From Lactobacillus kitasatonis DSM 16761 = JCM 1039 (GTDB lineage Bacteria > Bacillota > Bacilli > Lactobacillales > Lactobacillaceae): 64,000 nt of DNA. The stretch is from positions 1 to 64,000 of the forward strand of contig NZ_BALU01000011.1 in assembly GCF_000615285.1 (NCBI RefSeq). Direction: 5' to 3'. This document shows, in pieces, positions 44,992 to 54,726 of this stretch; the stretch's first letter is position 1, and each line of letters opens with the position of its first letter. Under the pieces are notes generated by a model. The model was not told where the DNA came from. It saw only the letters and a program-made list of their open reading frames with translations, and did no database searches. A program made the translations under genes and the position numbers.

Positions 44992-45639
44992 ATGATTACT
45001 AGTACTAATAAAGAAGCTTATCCTAACACTTTGATCGTTATCTTGGGTCATGATGAAGGACGCAGCTCATTTGAAGAAAAAGAAGACGTTACTCGCGTAA
45101 CCAACGATGAAGGTAAGACTATTGGTTATAACTTTTTCAACGTTGATAAGTTGATTGACTTTGACAAATTGCCAAATGGTCCAGTTAAGCTTTCAGATGA
45201 TGAACTTGAAGCTCTTAACAAGAAGCTTGCTGAAGCAGGCTTTGACGACAAGTTAGCATACGGCAAGCCAACGCTTGTTTACGGCTACGTTAAGACCTGT
45301 GAAAAGCACCCTGATTCAGACCACCTTCACGTAACTACTGTTGAAGTTGGCAACGGTGAAGAACACCAAATCGTTTGTGGTGCTCCTAACATTGCTCAAG
45401 GCCAAAAGGTTGTTGTTGCACTTCCTGGTACTTTGATGCCAAATGGTCAACAAATTTGGCCAGGTGAATTACGTGGCGTTGATTCATATGGCATGATTTG
45501 TTCAGCTAGAGAACTTGGTTTACCACACGCACCTCAAAAGCGCGGTATCATGGTTGTTCCTGACAACTTTGAAGTTGGTGCAGAATTTGAACCAACTAAG
45601 TGTGACGAATTGATCGCTAGTGGTGAAATCACTCTATAA
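44992..45639 (+). CDS. ytpR: EMAP/tRNA-binding domain protein (YtpR)
   Basis: This 215-residue protein has a C-terminal OB-fold tRNA-binding domain related to the PheRS beta N-terminus. Signature segments are KTCEKHPDSDHLHVTTVEVG and QIVCGAPNIAQGQKVVVALPG, with SYGMICSARELGL. It is believed to bind tRNA or related RNA structures, but its role remains unclear. It is the last gene of the trmB group, with a terminator behind it. Confidence 0.9.
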   Translation: MITSTNKEAYPNTLIVILGHDEGRSSFEEKEDVTRVTNDEGKTIGYNFFNVDKLIDFDKLPNGPVKLSDDELEALNKKLAEAGFDDKLAYGKPTLVYGYVKTCEKHPDSDHLHVTTVEVGNGEEHQIVCGAPNIAQGQKVVVALPGTLMPNGQQIWPGELRGVDSYGMICSARELGLPHAPQKRGIMVVPDNFEVGAEFEPTKCDELIASGEITL

Positions 45640-45642
45640 TTT

Positions 45643-45685
45643 GAAAAGGCATTAGGCTGCTAAATAGTAGTCTGATGCTTTTTTT
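45643..45685 (+). terminator. Intrinsic terminator after ytpR
   Basis: An imperfect stem AAAAGGCATTAGGCTGCT/AGTAGTCTGATGCTTTT (G-U pairs) is followed by a T-run. Confidence 0.75.
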
Positions 45686-45767
45686 GATACGTTTAAATAA
45701 AAAAAGTACGTTTTGCTAAACCTTTTTGTAAAAGCAACTACAATAAGAGTTGAAGAAGGCGTTTTTC

Positions 45768-46019
45768 ATGACAAAGAAATATGAAAAAGAAGTCAAAGAA
45801 GCAGAAAGCGTATTAGAGGATAAGAAGTTAACTGATAGTGAAATCTCACAAGAGTTAATTGACAAAGACCATCCAACTGAAAATGTTAAACCATCTGAGA
45901 TTGATTTCTTGCGTAAAGAGCCAGATTTAGCAACTCAAATTGATTTTACTTTATTAGGTGACCTTGCTGGATTATCCAAGGAAGCTAAGGAAGAAGCAGC
46001 AGTTACTGCAGCTAAATAA
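45768..46019 (+). CDS. Hypothetical acidic small protein of 83 residues
   Basis: This small soluble protein is highly charged (Lys, Glu, Asp-rich) with no recognisable motif; I do not recognise a family. ATG 45768 follows AGAAGG at a good distance. An upstream TTG could extend the frame by six codons but adds nothing recognisable. Its codon use resembles that of its neighbours, and a clear terminator follows, so expression looks likely. It stands alone between ytpR and the SLAP gene. Confidence 0.6.
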   Translation: MTKKYEKEVKEAESVLEDKKLTDSEISQELIDKDHPTENVKPSEIDFLRKEPDLATQIDFTLLGDLAGLSKEAKEEAAVTAAK

Positions 46020-46061
46020 AGTTAAATAGAAGATATTGTAATAGGTCAATATAGATAAAAG

Positions 46062-46093
46062 AAGCGTTGAGAAAAAATCTCAACGCTTTTTTT
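46062..46093 (+). terminator. Intrinsic terminator after the 83-residue protein
   Basis: AGCGTTGAG and CTCAACGCT flank a seven-base A-rich loop and are followed by seven T. Confidence 0.92.
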
Positions 46094-46184
46094 GCCGTAA
46101 ATCAAATTCCATCCTAGAGTAATTAACCAAGGTATAATAGAACTATAAGAGTTATTAAAACAAAACCACAAGGGAGTGGAGAAA

Positions 46185-48086
46185 ATGAAACTCAACAATA
46201 AAATTTTATCCAGTGCAGCGGCTGTTTTAGCAGCAGTTTCTTTAGGATTAATAACTTCTCAAACAGTTAATGCACAAAGTATTACCTTACATAAAGGCTA
46301 CGATAAAACCGCAACGCCTTATATTAGACAAAAAGGCGAATTTATCCATGCCAATAAGAGTATCAAAATTAAGAATTATAAATTCTATGGTAAACCTATT
46401 TTAACTAAGGGTGACAAAGTGGTTTATGCTAGTGCCACAACACCAGGTCTTATTAACCAGGAACCTTATTACTATATCGGCAATGGTGGATATGTCAAAC
46501 AAAATAATGCGTATGTAATGAAGGGCGGTACATATGTACTTACTAGAAATTCATATGTCTACGATAAAAATGGTAATAGACTGAAGATCTACCGCGGAAA
46601 GCGTGCTTACTTGCCATATAACACTAAGATTAAGTCTCCAAACGGTGAGGAATACTACCGTAAGCCTTATACTTACTACAACATTGGCAAGAACATCTAT
46701 ATTCAAAGTGACCAAATTGCTAAATTAAATGGCAAGGGAGTTTTATTCGTTTCTCAAAATAGTTCCGTTTATAATTCTCGCGGTCAACGTCAAAGACAAG
46801 TAATTAAAGCAGGTCGATTAGTACCATATGCTGGTAAAGTTCAGGACAAAGGTGGCCAATATTTCTATGTGGCTAATAACAAGAACCATACTGTTCGTTC
46901 ACTTAAAAGCTACAAGATTAAGGGTAACTATTACTTCAGAATTGGTAAGAATCAGTACATCAAGACTAACAACGTAAATGCCATTAATGGTAATGCTCTT
47001 TATACCAAAGGTCCTATCAAGGTTAAGATTGTTGCCGATACACTTGCTTACAATCAAGACTTCCAACAAATCAATAAGCTGTACAAGAAAGGACAAACTG
47101 TAACAGCCGATATGGTGGTTCAAACCGGTATGGGAGACTATACTGCTTCTTACTATCGTGTAAAAGGCGGTAAGAATCCAGTTTATATTGATACTGGCTT
47201 ATATGAAGAAAGCAGTCCAGACGTTCCTTATGTTTGGAGTGGTGATAATGGTCCAACTTTAGCTAAACAATATCTTAGCGGTGAAGATGCGTATAACATG
47301 CGCTATAGTGTGGCTGACTTCAAGATAGGTCAAACGGCTTTCTACAACGTCAACGGTGAAAAGGTTGATACTAAATTTGACGGTGATGAGTTGGCCGTTA
47401 ACCAAAAACTTTATTTGTGGGATGCCAAGGAAAACAAAGCTGAATTGTACTACCATGTTCAAAACTCATTGATTTACAAATCAGGTGCAGAAGACGATCG
47501 TCAAAATACTGCCTACAGCAATCTCTATGTCAAAGCTAGTGATGTAGCACTCAGTGGTAGAAAGCTTAAGACCAGCAACACAGAAGCTGAAGCTAAAGCA
47601 AATAGTGCATTAGCAACTGCTAGTGAAAAGACTTCACTTACCAATGCAATTTCTGATGAAAGTACTGTTAAGACATCCGATAAGTATCGTCTTGATAATT
47701 GGGTAAATCGTAGCTTGTACGACCAAGCCATAGAAAATGCGAAGACTGTTGCAGTGGATAAAGATGCAACTAAGGCTGCAGTTAACGAAGCTTTATGGCA
47801 AGTTAATTTTGCTAAGAAAAATTTGAAGGGTGCAAAAGTCAAAGTAAAAGACATCAACAACTTAACGCCACTAGAAGCACAACAAGTTTTGAACTTAATG
47901 CGTCAAGCCTACAATAGTGACAAGCCATATCCAATGGTTAGCGTATATCAAAAGTGGGCACACAAGCCAGGCTATTATCCTGCAGAAGGTTGGAAAGGTA
48001 ACCAAAAGACAAGATATTACTTAATCCCAAGCAGCGGGGCTAAAAAAGTACTTCTAAAGTTCTCTGATTTTGCTACGGAAAAATGA
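46185..48086 (+). CDS. SLAP-domain cell surface protein, 633 residues
   Basis: This exported protein is predicted to bind the cell wall through repeated S-layer attachment (SLAP) units. The N-terminal signal MKLNNKILSSAAAVLAAVS ends near the cleavage site VNAQS. At least three SLAP-like repeats follow, each with an IKNYKFYGKPILTKG-, VYDKNGNR- or YYNIGKNIYIQ-type segment, covering about residues 30-270. The middle is less conserved, and the C-terminal part (from about 480) has a helical segment and an unrelated tail ending LLKFSDFATEK. ATG 46185 is favoured by AGGGAG upstream. Cargo and ligand are unknown. Confidence 0.88.
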   Translation: MKLNNKILSSAAAVLAAVSLGLITSQTVNAQSITLHKGYDKTATPYIRQKGEFIHANKSIKIKNYKFYGKPILTKGDKVVYASATTPGLINQEPYYYIGNGGYVKQNNAYVMKGGTYVLTRNSYVYDKNGNRLKIYRGKRAYLPYNTKIKSPNGEEYYRKPYTYYNIGKNIYIQSDQIAKLNGKGVLFVSQNSSVYNSRGQRQRQVIKAGRLVPYAGKVQDKGGQYFYVANNKNHTVRSLKSYKIKGNYYFRIGKNQYIKTNNVNAINGNALYTKGPIKVKIVADTLAYNQDFQQINKLYKKGQTVTADMVVQTGMGDYTASYYRVKGGKNPVYIDTGLYEESSPDVPYVWSGDNGPTLAKQYLSGEDAYNMRYSVADFKIGQTAFYNVNGEKVDTKFDGDELAVNQKLYLWDAKENKAELYYHVQNSLIYKSGAEDDRQNTAYSNLYVKASDVALSGRKLKTSNTEAEAKANSALATASEKTSLTNAISDESTVKTSDKYRLDNWVNRSLYDQAIENAKTVAVDKDATKAAVNEALWQVNFAKKNLKGAKVKVKDINNLTPLEAQQVLNLMRQAYNSDKPYPMVSVYQKWAHKPGYYPAEGWKGNQKTRYYLIPSSGAKKVLLKFSDFATEK

Positions 48087-48137
48087 AATAATGTTAGAAT
48101 AAAAGACGAGTATTTTTAACATTATGGAGAGTTAAAT

Positions 48138-49451
48138 ATGTTAGATAAAAACAAACAAATTTGGTTTATTGGTATTAAAGGAACCGGTATGGCTTCCTTA
48201 GCACTACTTCTTCACGACTTAGGCTACAACGTTGCCGGTAGTGATATTGAAAAGTACACCTTCACTCAAGTTCCACTTGAAAAAGCTGGTATTGAAGTTA
48301 AGGATTTTGACCCAAGCAACATCAATAGTAACGATGAACAAGTAATCGTTAAGGGTAACGCCTTCAAGGAAGATAATCCAGAAGTTAAGGCATGTCTTGA
48401 TAAGGGCGTTAAGTGGCAAAGTTACCCAGATACTGTTGAAGAAATCGTGCAAATGCACACTTCAATCGGTATTTCAGGTACTCACGGCAAGACTTCAACC
48501 ACTAGTCTTTTGTCACATGTTTTAGGTGAAGTTGCACCAACTACTTATTTAATTGGTGACGGTCGTGGTAAGGGTGTTCCAGATTCACGCTTCTTCGTTT
48601 ACGAAGCTGATGAGTACCGTCGTCACTTCTTGGCATATCACCCAGATTACCAAATTATGACTAACATCGACTTTGACCACCCGGACTACTTCAAGGATCA
48701 AGACGATTACACCAGCGCATTCCAATCAGCAGCTGATCAAACTAAGAAGGCATTGTTTGTATGGGGCGATGACAAGCGTCTTCAAAGCCTTAAGACTGAA
48801 ATTCCTAAATACACTTACGGCTTTAACGATACTGATGACTTCCAAGCTACTGACATTAAGAAGTCAACTACTGGTTCTAAGTTCCATGTTTTAGCACATG
48901 GCAAGGATCTTGGTGAATTTGAAATTCACTTGTTTGGTGACCACAGCATTTTGAACTCAACTGCTGTTATTGCGGTTGCCTACACTGAAAAGGTACCAAT
49001 GGATGACATTCGTGATGGTCTTCTTACCTTTAAGGGTGCTAAGCGTAGATTTAGTGAAAAAGACTTTGGTGACATTGCAGTTATTGATGACTATGCTCAC
49101 CACCCAACTGAAATGCGCGCAACTATTCAAGCTGCCCGTCAAAAGTTCCCAGACAAGAAGTTGGTTGTCGTCTTCCAACCACATACTTTCTCAAGAACTA
49201 AGAAGTATCAAAAAGACTTTGAAGAAATCTTACGTGGCGTAGACAAGGCTTATGTAACTCCAATTTATGCTTCAGCTCGTGAAGCTAATGGTGATATTTC
49301 AAGTGAAGACTTGGTTAAGAATATCCCAGGTTCAGAAGTTATCGACTTAGACAATATTGCTGATTTAACTAAGAATAAGAATTCTGTCATCGTATTTATG
49401 GGTGCCGGCGATATTCCTAAGTATGAAGACGCTTTTGAAAAATTGCTTTAA
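48138..49451 (+). CDS. murC: UDP-N-acetylmuramate--L-alanine ligase
   Basis: MurC adds L-alanine to UDP-MurNAc, the first peptide step of peptidoglycan synthesis. The 437-residue enzyme starts IWFIGIKGTGMASLALLLHD (GxGxxG-like). The ATP loop GTHGKTS lies at residues 114-120. Family motifs EADEYRRHFL and HHPTEMRATIQA are present. TATGGAGAGTT provides a ribosome binding site before the ATG. Its location between a SLAP gene and a MATE exporter is not a typical mur cluster. The frame is intact and a terminator follows. Confidence 0.95.
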   Translation: MLDKNKQIWFIGIKGTGMASLALLLHDLGYNVAGSDIEKYTFTQVPLEKAGIEVKDFDPSNINSNDEQVIVKGNAFKEDNPEVKACLDKGVKWQSYPDTVEEIVQMHTSIGISGTHGKTSTTSLLSHVLGEVAPTTYLIGDGRGKGVPDSRFFVYEADEYRRHFLAYHPDYQIMTNIDFDHPDYFKDQDDYTSAFQSAADQTKKALFVWGDDKRLQSLKTEIPKYTYGFNDTDDFQATDIKKSTTGSKFHVLAHGKDLGEFEIHLFGDHSILNSTAVIAVAYTEKVPMDDIRDGLLTFKGAKRRFSEKDFGDIAVIDDYAHHPTEMRATIQAARQKFPDKKLVVVFQPHTFSRTKKYQKDFEEILRGVDKAYVTPIYASAREANGDISSEDLVKNIPGSEVIDLDNIADLTKNKNSVIVFMGAGDIPKYEDAFEKLL

Positions 49452-49466
49452 TTGAAAGATAAGCAT

Positions 49467-49505
49467 GAAAAAAACTGTTCTCAATAAGAGAGCAGTTTTT
49501 ATTTT
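49467..49505. terminator. Terminator between murC and the MATE gene
   Basis: AAAACTGTTCTC and GAGAGCAGTTTT flank AATAA, with a T-run on the plus strand. It also lies at the end of the convergent MATE gene. Confidence 0.85.
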
Positions 49506-49507
49506 GA

Positions 49508-50840
49508 CTAATCTTTGATTTTATCCTTGAGATCCAGGCTTTTTTCATAAATAAAGTAACCGATGATGCAGGTGATGATATCACTGGCTGCTTGAGCCCA
49601 AACGATGCCGTGATAACCAAATGTAGCTTTCAAAATCTCTAATGCGATGAAGTAGACGATTCCTTGACGGACAATTGCCATGATGAAAGCAGCCCAGGCA
49701 TTCCCAACGGATTGGAAAACAGTAGTGTAAACCAAAATGATGCCGACAAGTGGTGTGGTAATAATAGTTGCAATTAACATGTAGCTACCAGCATTAACGA
49801 TGTCCGGTTGATTCATAAATAGTGCAGTAACTGGACGAGCAAATAGAATAAGCAATCCACCTGAAATTACAGCATAGATAACTTGGACAAGAATATCGAA
49901 GTTCAAAATTTTCTTTAGTCGTTTCCAGTTTTTGGCACCGTAGTTGTAGCCGATTAAGGCTGAGAACCAAAGGCAAAGCCGACGATTACCAAGATAACGA
50001 TACTATAAATTTTTTGGGTAATCCCCATTGCGGCGACTTTGTTTGCGCCATACAGGGCCAAAGATGAGTTGAGCAGTGCCATACCGAAACTTTGCGCAAA
50101 GTTGGTGATTGAACCAGGGATGCCGATGGCTACGATATCCTTGATTGTTTTGCCGTTAATTTTGCTGTATTTTAGCTTTAATTTGATATATTCGGTTTTG
50201 TATAAAACATAGTAGATAAGAATAATATCGGTGACTAAATAACCAGTAACATTCGCAGTCCCAACACCAATTGCGCCCATTTTTAAACCAAATAGGAAAA
50301 TCGGATCAAGAATAATTGCCAAAATTGTGCCTGTCATTGTGGCAACCATTGCTTGAGTAGCTAGGCCTTCTGTTCTGATTAGATTTTGCGGAATAATTGA
50401 AAAGATAATTGGAGCAGCACCAATTGATATTACACGATAAAAATCGGCGGCATCCTGATAAGTGGCAGCTTTAGCACCAAGAAGATGAAGAATAGGGGTT
50501 TCAAAGATTAATAAAATAGCTGTTAAGATTAAACCGGTGACAATTCCACCAATCATACAAAAACTACTTACGCGTTTACTCAAGGCATAATTCTTTTCGC
50601 CGAATAAACGCGAAATCAATGAAGAACCACCGAGACCAAAAATGTCGGAAACGGCAATTAAAAAGGTAAAGAGCGGGGCACCAATCGTGATTCCTGCTAC
50701 CAAGTTTGTATCACCAGTTTTGGCAACAAACATTGTGTCTGCCAGGTTGTAGATCATGGTAGTGATCATCCTAGAACAACTGGCAATGCTAGCTTAAAGT
50801 AGACCTTTTTGATCGGGGCTTTAGCAAATAATTCATCCAT
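49508..50840 (-). pseudogene. MATE-family multidrug/Na+ efflux protein, two frameshifts
   Basis: MATE exporters expel cationic drugs in exchange for Na+ or H+. Restored, this gene encodes about 444 residues and 12 helices, a normal size. As written it lies in three frames. ATG 50840 follows GGGAG and stops after 24 codons because one base is missing at 50769 (CTAGGA-ATG read as CTAGGATG). The next part ends at 49954 because one base is missing from the AA at 49956-49957; one more A there would read into IGYNYGAKNWKRLKKIL. The last part runs to 49508. Both sides of each break encode family sequence. Confidence 0.88.
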
Positions 50841-50858
50841 ATATTTTCTCCCACATTG

Positions 50859-50910
50859 AAAAAGCGGCCTAGAAAGATACTTTGAGGAAAACCTCACGAT
50901 TCTAGGTCGC
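50859..50910 (-). terminator. Terminator or attenuator hairpin between the SLAP and MATE genes
   Basis: On the minus strand GCGACCTAGAA (50910-50900) pairs with TTCTAGGCCGC (50874-50864) with one mismatch, enclosing an inner TGAGG/CCTCA stem. A T-run follows. It ends the SLAP transcript but also lies only about 19 bases before the MATE start codon, so it could act as a MATE leader attenuator. Confidence 0.75.
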
Positions 50911-50946
50911 CATATATTATCGTTAATTTAATTTTAGCATATTATC

Positions 50947-51924
50947 TTAATTAGCAAGGTGATTATCTAAATTGAAGTTGCCTTGGAATTCATCTGTGGT
51001 GCTTTCTTGATCCATACCATATTCAGCATCGTCGCCCCAGTAAATGTATTGTGCATTTTTGCCCTTGGTACCGGCAATTCTGAAGTAAAGTGCAGCGCTG
51101 TCGCCTTTACCAGTGGTCTTGGTGGCATCTACCTTAACTTTTTGACCAATCTTGAGCAACTTGCTAGTTGACTTGAGCTTATTATTTAAAACGTGGATCT
51201 TGTTTAAAATAGTGGCTGTAGTGGTGCCAGAAGCTTGGTAAAGAGTGCTGCCGTTAACAAAACCAGCATTTGAAGCATAAATATAAGCACCGTTGCCTAA
51301 AGCATAAAATGGCTTGCCCTTGATAGTGGTTGTATTCAAACTTTTCTTCTTAGACCCGCTAAGATTTGCAAAGTAGAAAAATACGTCATTCTTAGTTGTG
51401 GCGTGGGTTTTAGCTGGTGTTTTAACTAGCATATATTTAGGAATAAGCGACATACCGTTGAAAGTAGTGCGGTGACCGTTTTTATCATAAATGCGAGAGT
51501 TGGAACTCAAGATTAAAACATTTTGTCCATCCATTGAGCTAACATTCAAAGATTTGATGTAGCGTTTTTTACCGATGTTAACGTAAGAAGCGGTAGTGTA
51601 GTGGTAGTTCTTAGAAGTTTTTGCATCTACTTTTTTACCTTGGATCAGGATAGGTTTGCCATAATATTTAAAACTTGAGCCTGATTTAACCGTTGAAGCA
51701 ACAGTCATCTTCTTGCCATTGACTTTTTGGGTAGTGGTAGTGGCATTGCCTTTGCTGTTGAAGACTTGAACTGTGCCGTTAAAGGATTTCTTGAGAGTAA
51801 CTTTACCTTTTTGTGATTGCGTAGCTGCTTGAACTGTGTGAACAGGTTGATTGATAATGGCAGCTGCTGGTGCAACACTGATTAATAAAGCTGCTGCGAT
51901 AGTTGCTAATTTTTTAGTAGTCAT
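50947..51924 (-). CDS. SLAP-domain cell surface protein, 325 residues
   Basis: This exported protein has a signal peptide (MTTKKLATIAAALLISVAPA, cleavage near HTVQAAT) and SLAP-like repeats. FKYYGKPILIQGKKV, YVNIGKKRYIKSLNVSSMDG, IYDKNGHRTTFNGMSLIP, FYALGNGAYIYASNAGFVNG and TTATILNKIHV are visible units over residues 55-235. A distinct C-terminal region of about 60 residues is acidic and ends LDNHLAN. SLAP repeats attach proteins to the wall of acidophilus-group lactobacilli. No catalytic domain is seen, and its role is unknown. Confidence 0.85.
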   Translation of the reverse strand: MTTKKLATIAAALLISVAPAAAIINQPVHTVQAATQSQKGKVTLKKSFNGTVQVFNSKGNATTTTQKVNGKKMTVASTVKSGSSFKYYGKPILIQGKKVDAKTSKNYHYTTASYVNIGKKRYIKSLNVSSMDGQNVLILSSNSRIYDKNGHRTTFNGMSLIPKYMLVKTPAKTHATTKNDVFFYFANLSGSKKKSLNTTTIKGKPFYALGNGAYIYASNAGFVNGSTLYQASGTTTATILNKIHVLNNKLKSTSKLLKIGQKVKVDATKTTGKGDSAALYFRIAGTKGKNAQYIYWGDDAEYGMDQESTTDEFQGNFNLDNHLAN

Positions 51925-51980
51925 ATTTTTTCTCCTTTGTAATAATCCATTAAGTTGATTTTAGCACTTATGAGACTATA

Positions 51981-52019
51981 AAAATAACCTCGAAACTCAA
52001 ACGTTTTCGGGGTTATTTG
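51981..52019 (-). terminator. Intrinsic terminator of the M1-type peptidase gene
   Basis: On the minus strand AAATAACCCCGAAA pairs with TTTCGAGGTTATTT around a loop and is followed by T. It lies just downstream of the peptidase stop codon. Confidence 0.85.
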
Positions 52020-52022
52020 ATT

Positions 52023-53537
52023 TTATTCACTTAAGTACTTAGGATCAATAAATTTATTGATCACGTTGTTAACCTTCTTTGAATTATCGTACTTGCGGAT
52101 AATGTTCAAGAAATCTTGCGTGGTTGCTTGCTTCAAGTAGTAAGTTTGGTAGTAATCGTGTAAAGCATCAAAAAACTTATTTTCACCCATGGCTACTTTT
52201 AAAACAGCAGGGAAATCCATACCAAGTTCGTAAGCCATGTCTTCAGTATCAACACCTTTTGGTGGATTATTAACAGGGTAGTTGATGTAGTTGGCCTCTT
52301 GATTCTTATTAATGAATTGGTTAGCGTTTTCTTTTAAGATCTTGTTAGCACGCTTGACGTTCTTACGAGTGTAGAACTTGCTGTGCATCAGTTTAGCACA
52401 GTAGGCCTTACTCTTAGTGTAGGTCAAATCGTAAACGCCATTTTCAAGGAGGTTGGTAAGACCTTCGTCAAGCCAAGGTTCCATGTATTCGTCGCTGCCG
52501 ACAGTGCCGTAGAACCATTGGTGACCAACTTCGTGAGAAACATCTTCAGTTAATTCATTATATCTATCAAGTGGGTGCTTCTTTTGTAAAAAGCCACTAG
52601 CGTCGATCATAATCAAACCAGGATATTCCATACCGCCGGTGTCTTTGCCAAGTAAACCTTCAGTAATATCAATTTCTTTGTAAGGATATTTACCGATCTT
52701 CTTGGTAAAAATGTGGAAACTGTCTTGAGCAGTCATTAAAGCTAGCTTGTTGTATTGCTTGCTGTTTTTACTTACCAAGTAGTAGTCATTGATTTTTACG
52801 CCGTTTGCATAAGCGTGATCAACCTTGAACTTGTTGGAAGCTGCGATGCCGACTTCACGCATGTTGTTGGCAACAATTGTGGTTTTACCATTCTTAGTGG
52901 TATTTTGACCAGAAGCTGCAACCTTGTAGCTCTTAGGTGCAAAGAAACTAACGTGGAAGTTGCTTACAGCACTGTTGCGGTTTTCACCGGCGTCGTAGTA
53001 AGGATGATAATTCCACTTGCCGTTGCGATAATCGCTTAAATATGGGAAGCAAAATGACAAGTTATAAACTTTACCGCCGTTGATATTTTGGTAGCCAAAA
53101 CGATCTTGTCTCTTAGGTACACCGGTAACTACGTTGACAGTTAAATTAGTAGATTCACCTGTATTTAGACTTTTGTTAACAAATAAATTGCTCTTGTCTT
53201 TACCGGTAGTGTAAGAAAGCTTTTGACCATCTGATGAAATGCTTTTAACTGAAGTTGTCGCATTTCTTGTAGCCTCAAAATGCTTGTGGTCGTATTTCAA
53301 CACGCCGCTAGCAATATTTCTAACCAATAAATTTTTAACAGGTTCATTGCCGGTATTAACAACGTGCATGGTAACTTTTTCTGTTAATTGATTCTTGCGA
53401 GTGTCCAACTTCACGATCATGTTGTAATTTGTTGCCTTGATCGTAGGATCAGCCGCAGCTTGAACTTTTGAGTTGAAGCTAAATAATGCCGCAATGGTTA
53501 CTGCACTCGACAATAAAAGTGTTGTTCTTCTTTTCAT
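52023..53537 (-). CDS. Secreted M1-type zinc aminopeptidase
   Basis: This 504-residue protein has a signal peptide (KRRTTLLLSSAVTIAALFS, cleavage near VQAAA) and gluzincin motifs. HEVGHQW holds zinc ligands His-335 and His-339, with Glu-358 in WLDEGL. GGMEYPG at 301-307 corresponds to the GAMEN exopeptidase motif. The N-terminal part is beta-rich, as in M1 enzymes, but the C-terminal domain is shorter than in cytosolic PepN (about 840 residues). It probably trims peptides outside the cell. It is divergent from the helveticin-like gene across 133 bp. Confidence 0.85.
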   Translation of the reverse strand: MKRRTTLLLSSAVTIAALFSFNSKVQAAADPTIKATNYNMIVKLDTRKNQLTEKVTMHVVNTGNEPVKNLLVRNIASGVLKYDHKHFEATRNATTSVKSISSDGQKLSYTTGKDKSNLFVNKSLNTGESTNLTVNVVTGVPKRQDRFGYQNINGGKVYNLSFCFPYLSDYRNGKWNYHPYYDAGENRNSAVSNFHVSFFAPKSYKVAASGQNTTKNGKTTIVANNMREVGIAASNKFKVDHAYANGVKINDYYLVSKNSKQYNKLALMTAQDSFHIFTKKIGKYPYKEIDITEGLLGKDTGGMEYPGLIMIDASGFLQKKHPLDRYNELTEDVSHEVGHQWFYGTVGSDEYMEPWLDEGLTNLLENGVYDLTYTKSKAYCAKLMHSKFYTRKNVKRANKILKENANQFINKNQEANYINYPVNNPPKGVDTEDMAYELGMDFPAVLKVAMGENKFFDALHDYYQTYYLKQATTQDFLNIIRKYDNSKKVNNVINKFIDPKYLSE

Positions 53538-53670
53538 AATTTTCCCTCCAAGAAAAATTAACTCTAATTATTGGAAATTAGCGGCATAAAGTCAATCTAT
53601 TTTTTGATGATAGGATATAATTTATGTATAAGTGAAAATGAATAGATATAAAGAAAGAAGATAAATAAGA

Positions 53671-54648
53671 ATGGTTAAAAGTATTACACCTCATTTGGTT
53701 TATCGCTTGAATGGGATGCACCATGTTGTAGCGCAAGTTGGTGTAGTAAATGGTGATCATGTTTTTGCCTTGCAACTTCTTCACAGTGCACATGATGTGT
53801 TGGTTTATAGAAAACATGAAGGTTTAACCAAGAACATCGATTATACTGATCCACACTTAGTAATGATGGGCTTTGGCCACACGCAAACCTGGGTACCAGC
53901 TAATGACAAGGATGAGTATTTCGTAGGTGCTAAACCAAATTCAGGCAACTGGACTACTCAAATTGCACGAGTAAAGTACCCAAGACTTTTACCAGAAAGA
54001 TATACTTCAAATACACAACTTCCACGTTTATCACATTTAAACCACGTAACTGATCTTCCTTACGATGGCCATAATCACTTGCACAGAGTTGAAGCTTCAG
54101 TTTCACCAAATGGCAAGTACTTTATGATTGCTTCAATCTGGAATGACGGTTCAGGCCACTTCGGCTTATTCGCTTTAAATGAAGTAAACCAAAAGTTGGA
54201 CGAAAATGGCACTACGAATACACCAATTACGGACTTGCATTGCTTAAGTGCTTTCCACATCGACAACTTCGATAATCCAAGTGTTGCTCCAGATGAAGAA
54301 ATGCCACAAATGATTGATTCAGTTCAAGGCTATGCTATTGATGATGACAAGAATATCTATATTTCTAACCAATTGTCACCAAAGATTAACCATGAAACTG
54401 GTGAAGTAACTACTTGGTCACGTAAGATTGTTAAGTTCCCATGGGGTGAAACAAACAGTGATAACTGGCAAGTAGCTATGGTTGATGGTATTGATTTACC
54501 AGATCGTTACAGTGAAATGGAAAGTATCCATGTTAATGCCGCAAATGATATTTACTTAACTGTGGCTTACCACCAAAAGTACATTAAGGGTGGAGAATAT
54601 AAATTAAGAACTTTGGAAAACCAAATTTTCCATATTACTGATTTGTAG
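53671..54648 (+). CDS. Helveticin J-family bacteriolysin (class III bacteriocin)
   Basis: This 325-residue protein resembles helveticin J, a heat-labile bacteriocin of about 37 kDa first described in Lactobacillus helveticus. Shared segments I recall include GHTQTW (residues 69-74), QIARVKYP, PRLSHLNH, EASVSP, SVQGYAIDDDKNIYISNQ and LTVAYHQK. Like helveticin J it has no obvious signal peptide, so the release route is unclear. No dedicated immunity or transport gene is recognisable beside it. A beta-propeller-like repeat of aromatic and Asp residues is suggested but not modelled. The start has only a weak ribosome binding site. Confidence 0.85.
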   Translation: MVKSITPHLVYRLNGMHHVVAQVGVVNGDHVFALQLLHSAHDVLVYRKHEGLTKNIDYTDPHLVMMGFGHTQTWVPANDKDEYFVGAKPNSGNWTTQIARVKYPRLLPERYTSNTQLPRLSHLNHVTDLPYDGHNHLHRVEASVSPNGKYFMIASIWNDGSGHFGLFALNEVNQKLDENGTTNTPITDLHCLSAFHIDNFDNPSVAPDEEMPQMIDSVQGYAIDDDKNIYISNQLSPKINHETGEVTTWSRKIVKFPWGETNSDNWQVAMVDGIDLPDRYSEMESIHVNAANDIYLTVAYHQKYIKGGEYKLRTLENQIFHITDL

Positions 54649-54670
54649 AATAATAAAAATTTAACCAAGT

Positions 54671-54718
54671 AAAAAAGTGCTGATGTGTCTTTGCTTATGA
54701 AGACTATCAGCACTTTTT
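54671..54718. terminator. Terminator after the helveticin-like gene
   Basis: GTGCTGAT and ATCAGCAC arms, extended by GTCT/AGAC, are flanked by A- and T-runs. It also lies just beyond the end of the 52-residue minus-strand gene. Confidence 0.9.
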
Positions 54719-54726
54719 ATTTCATA

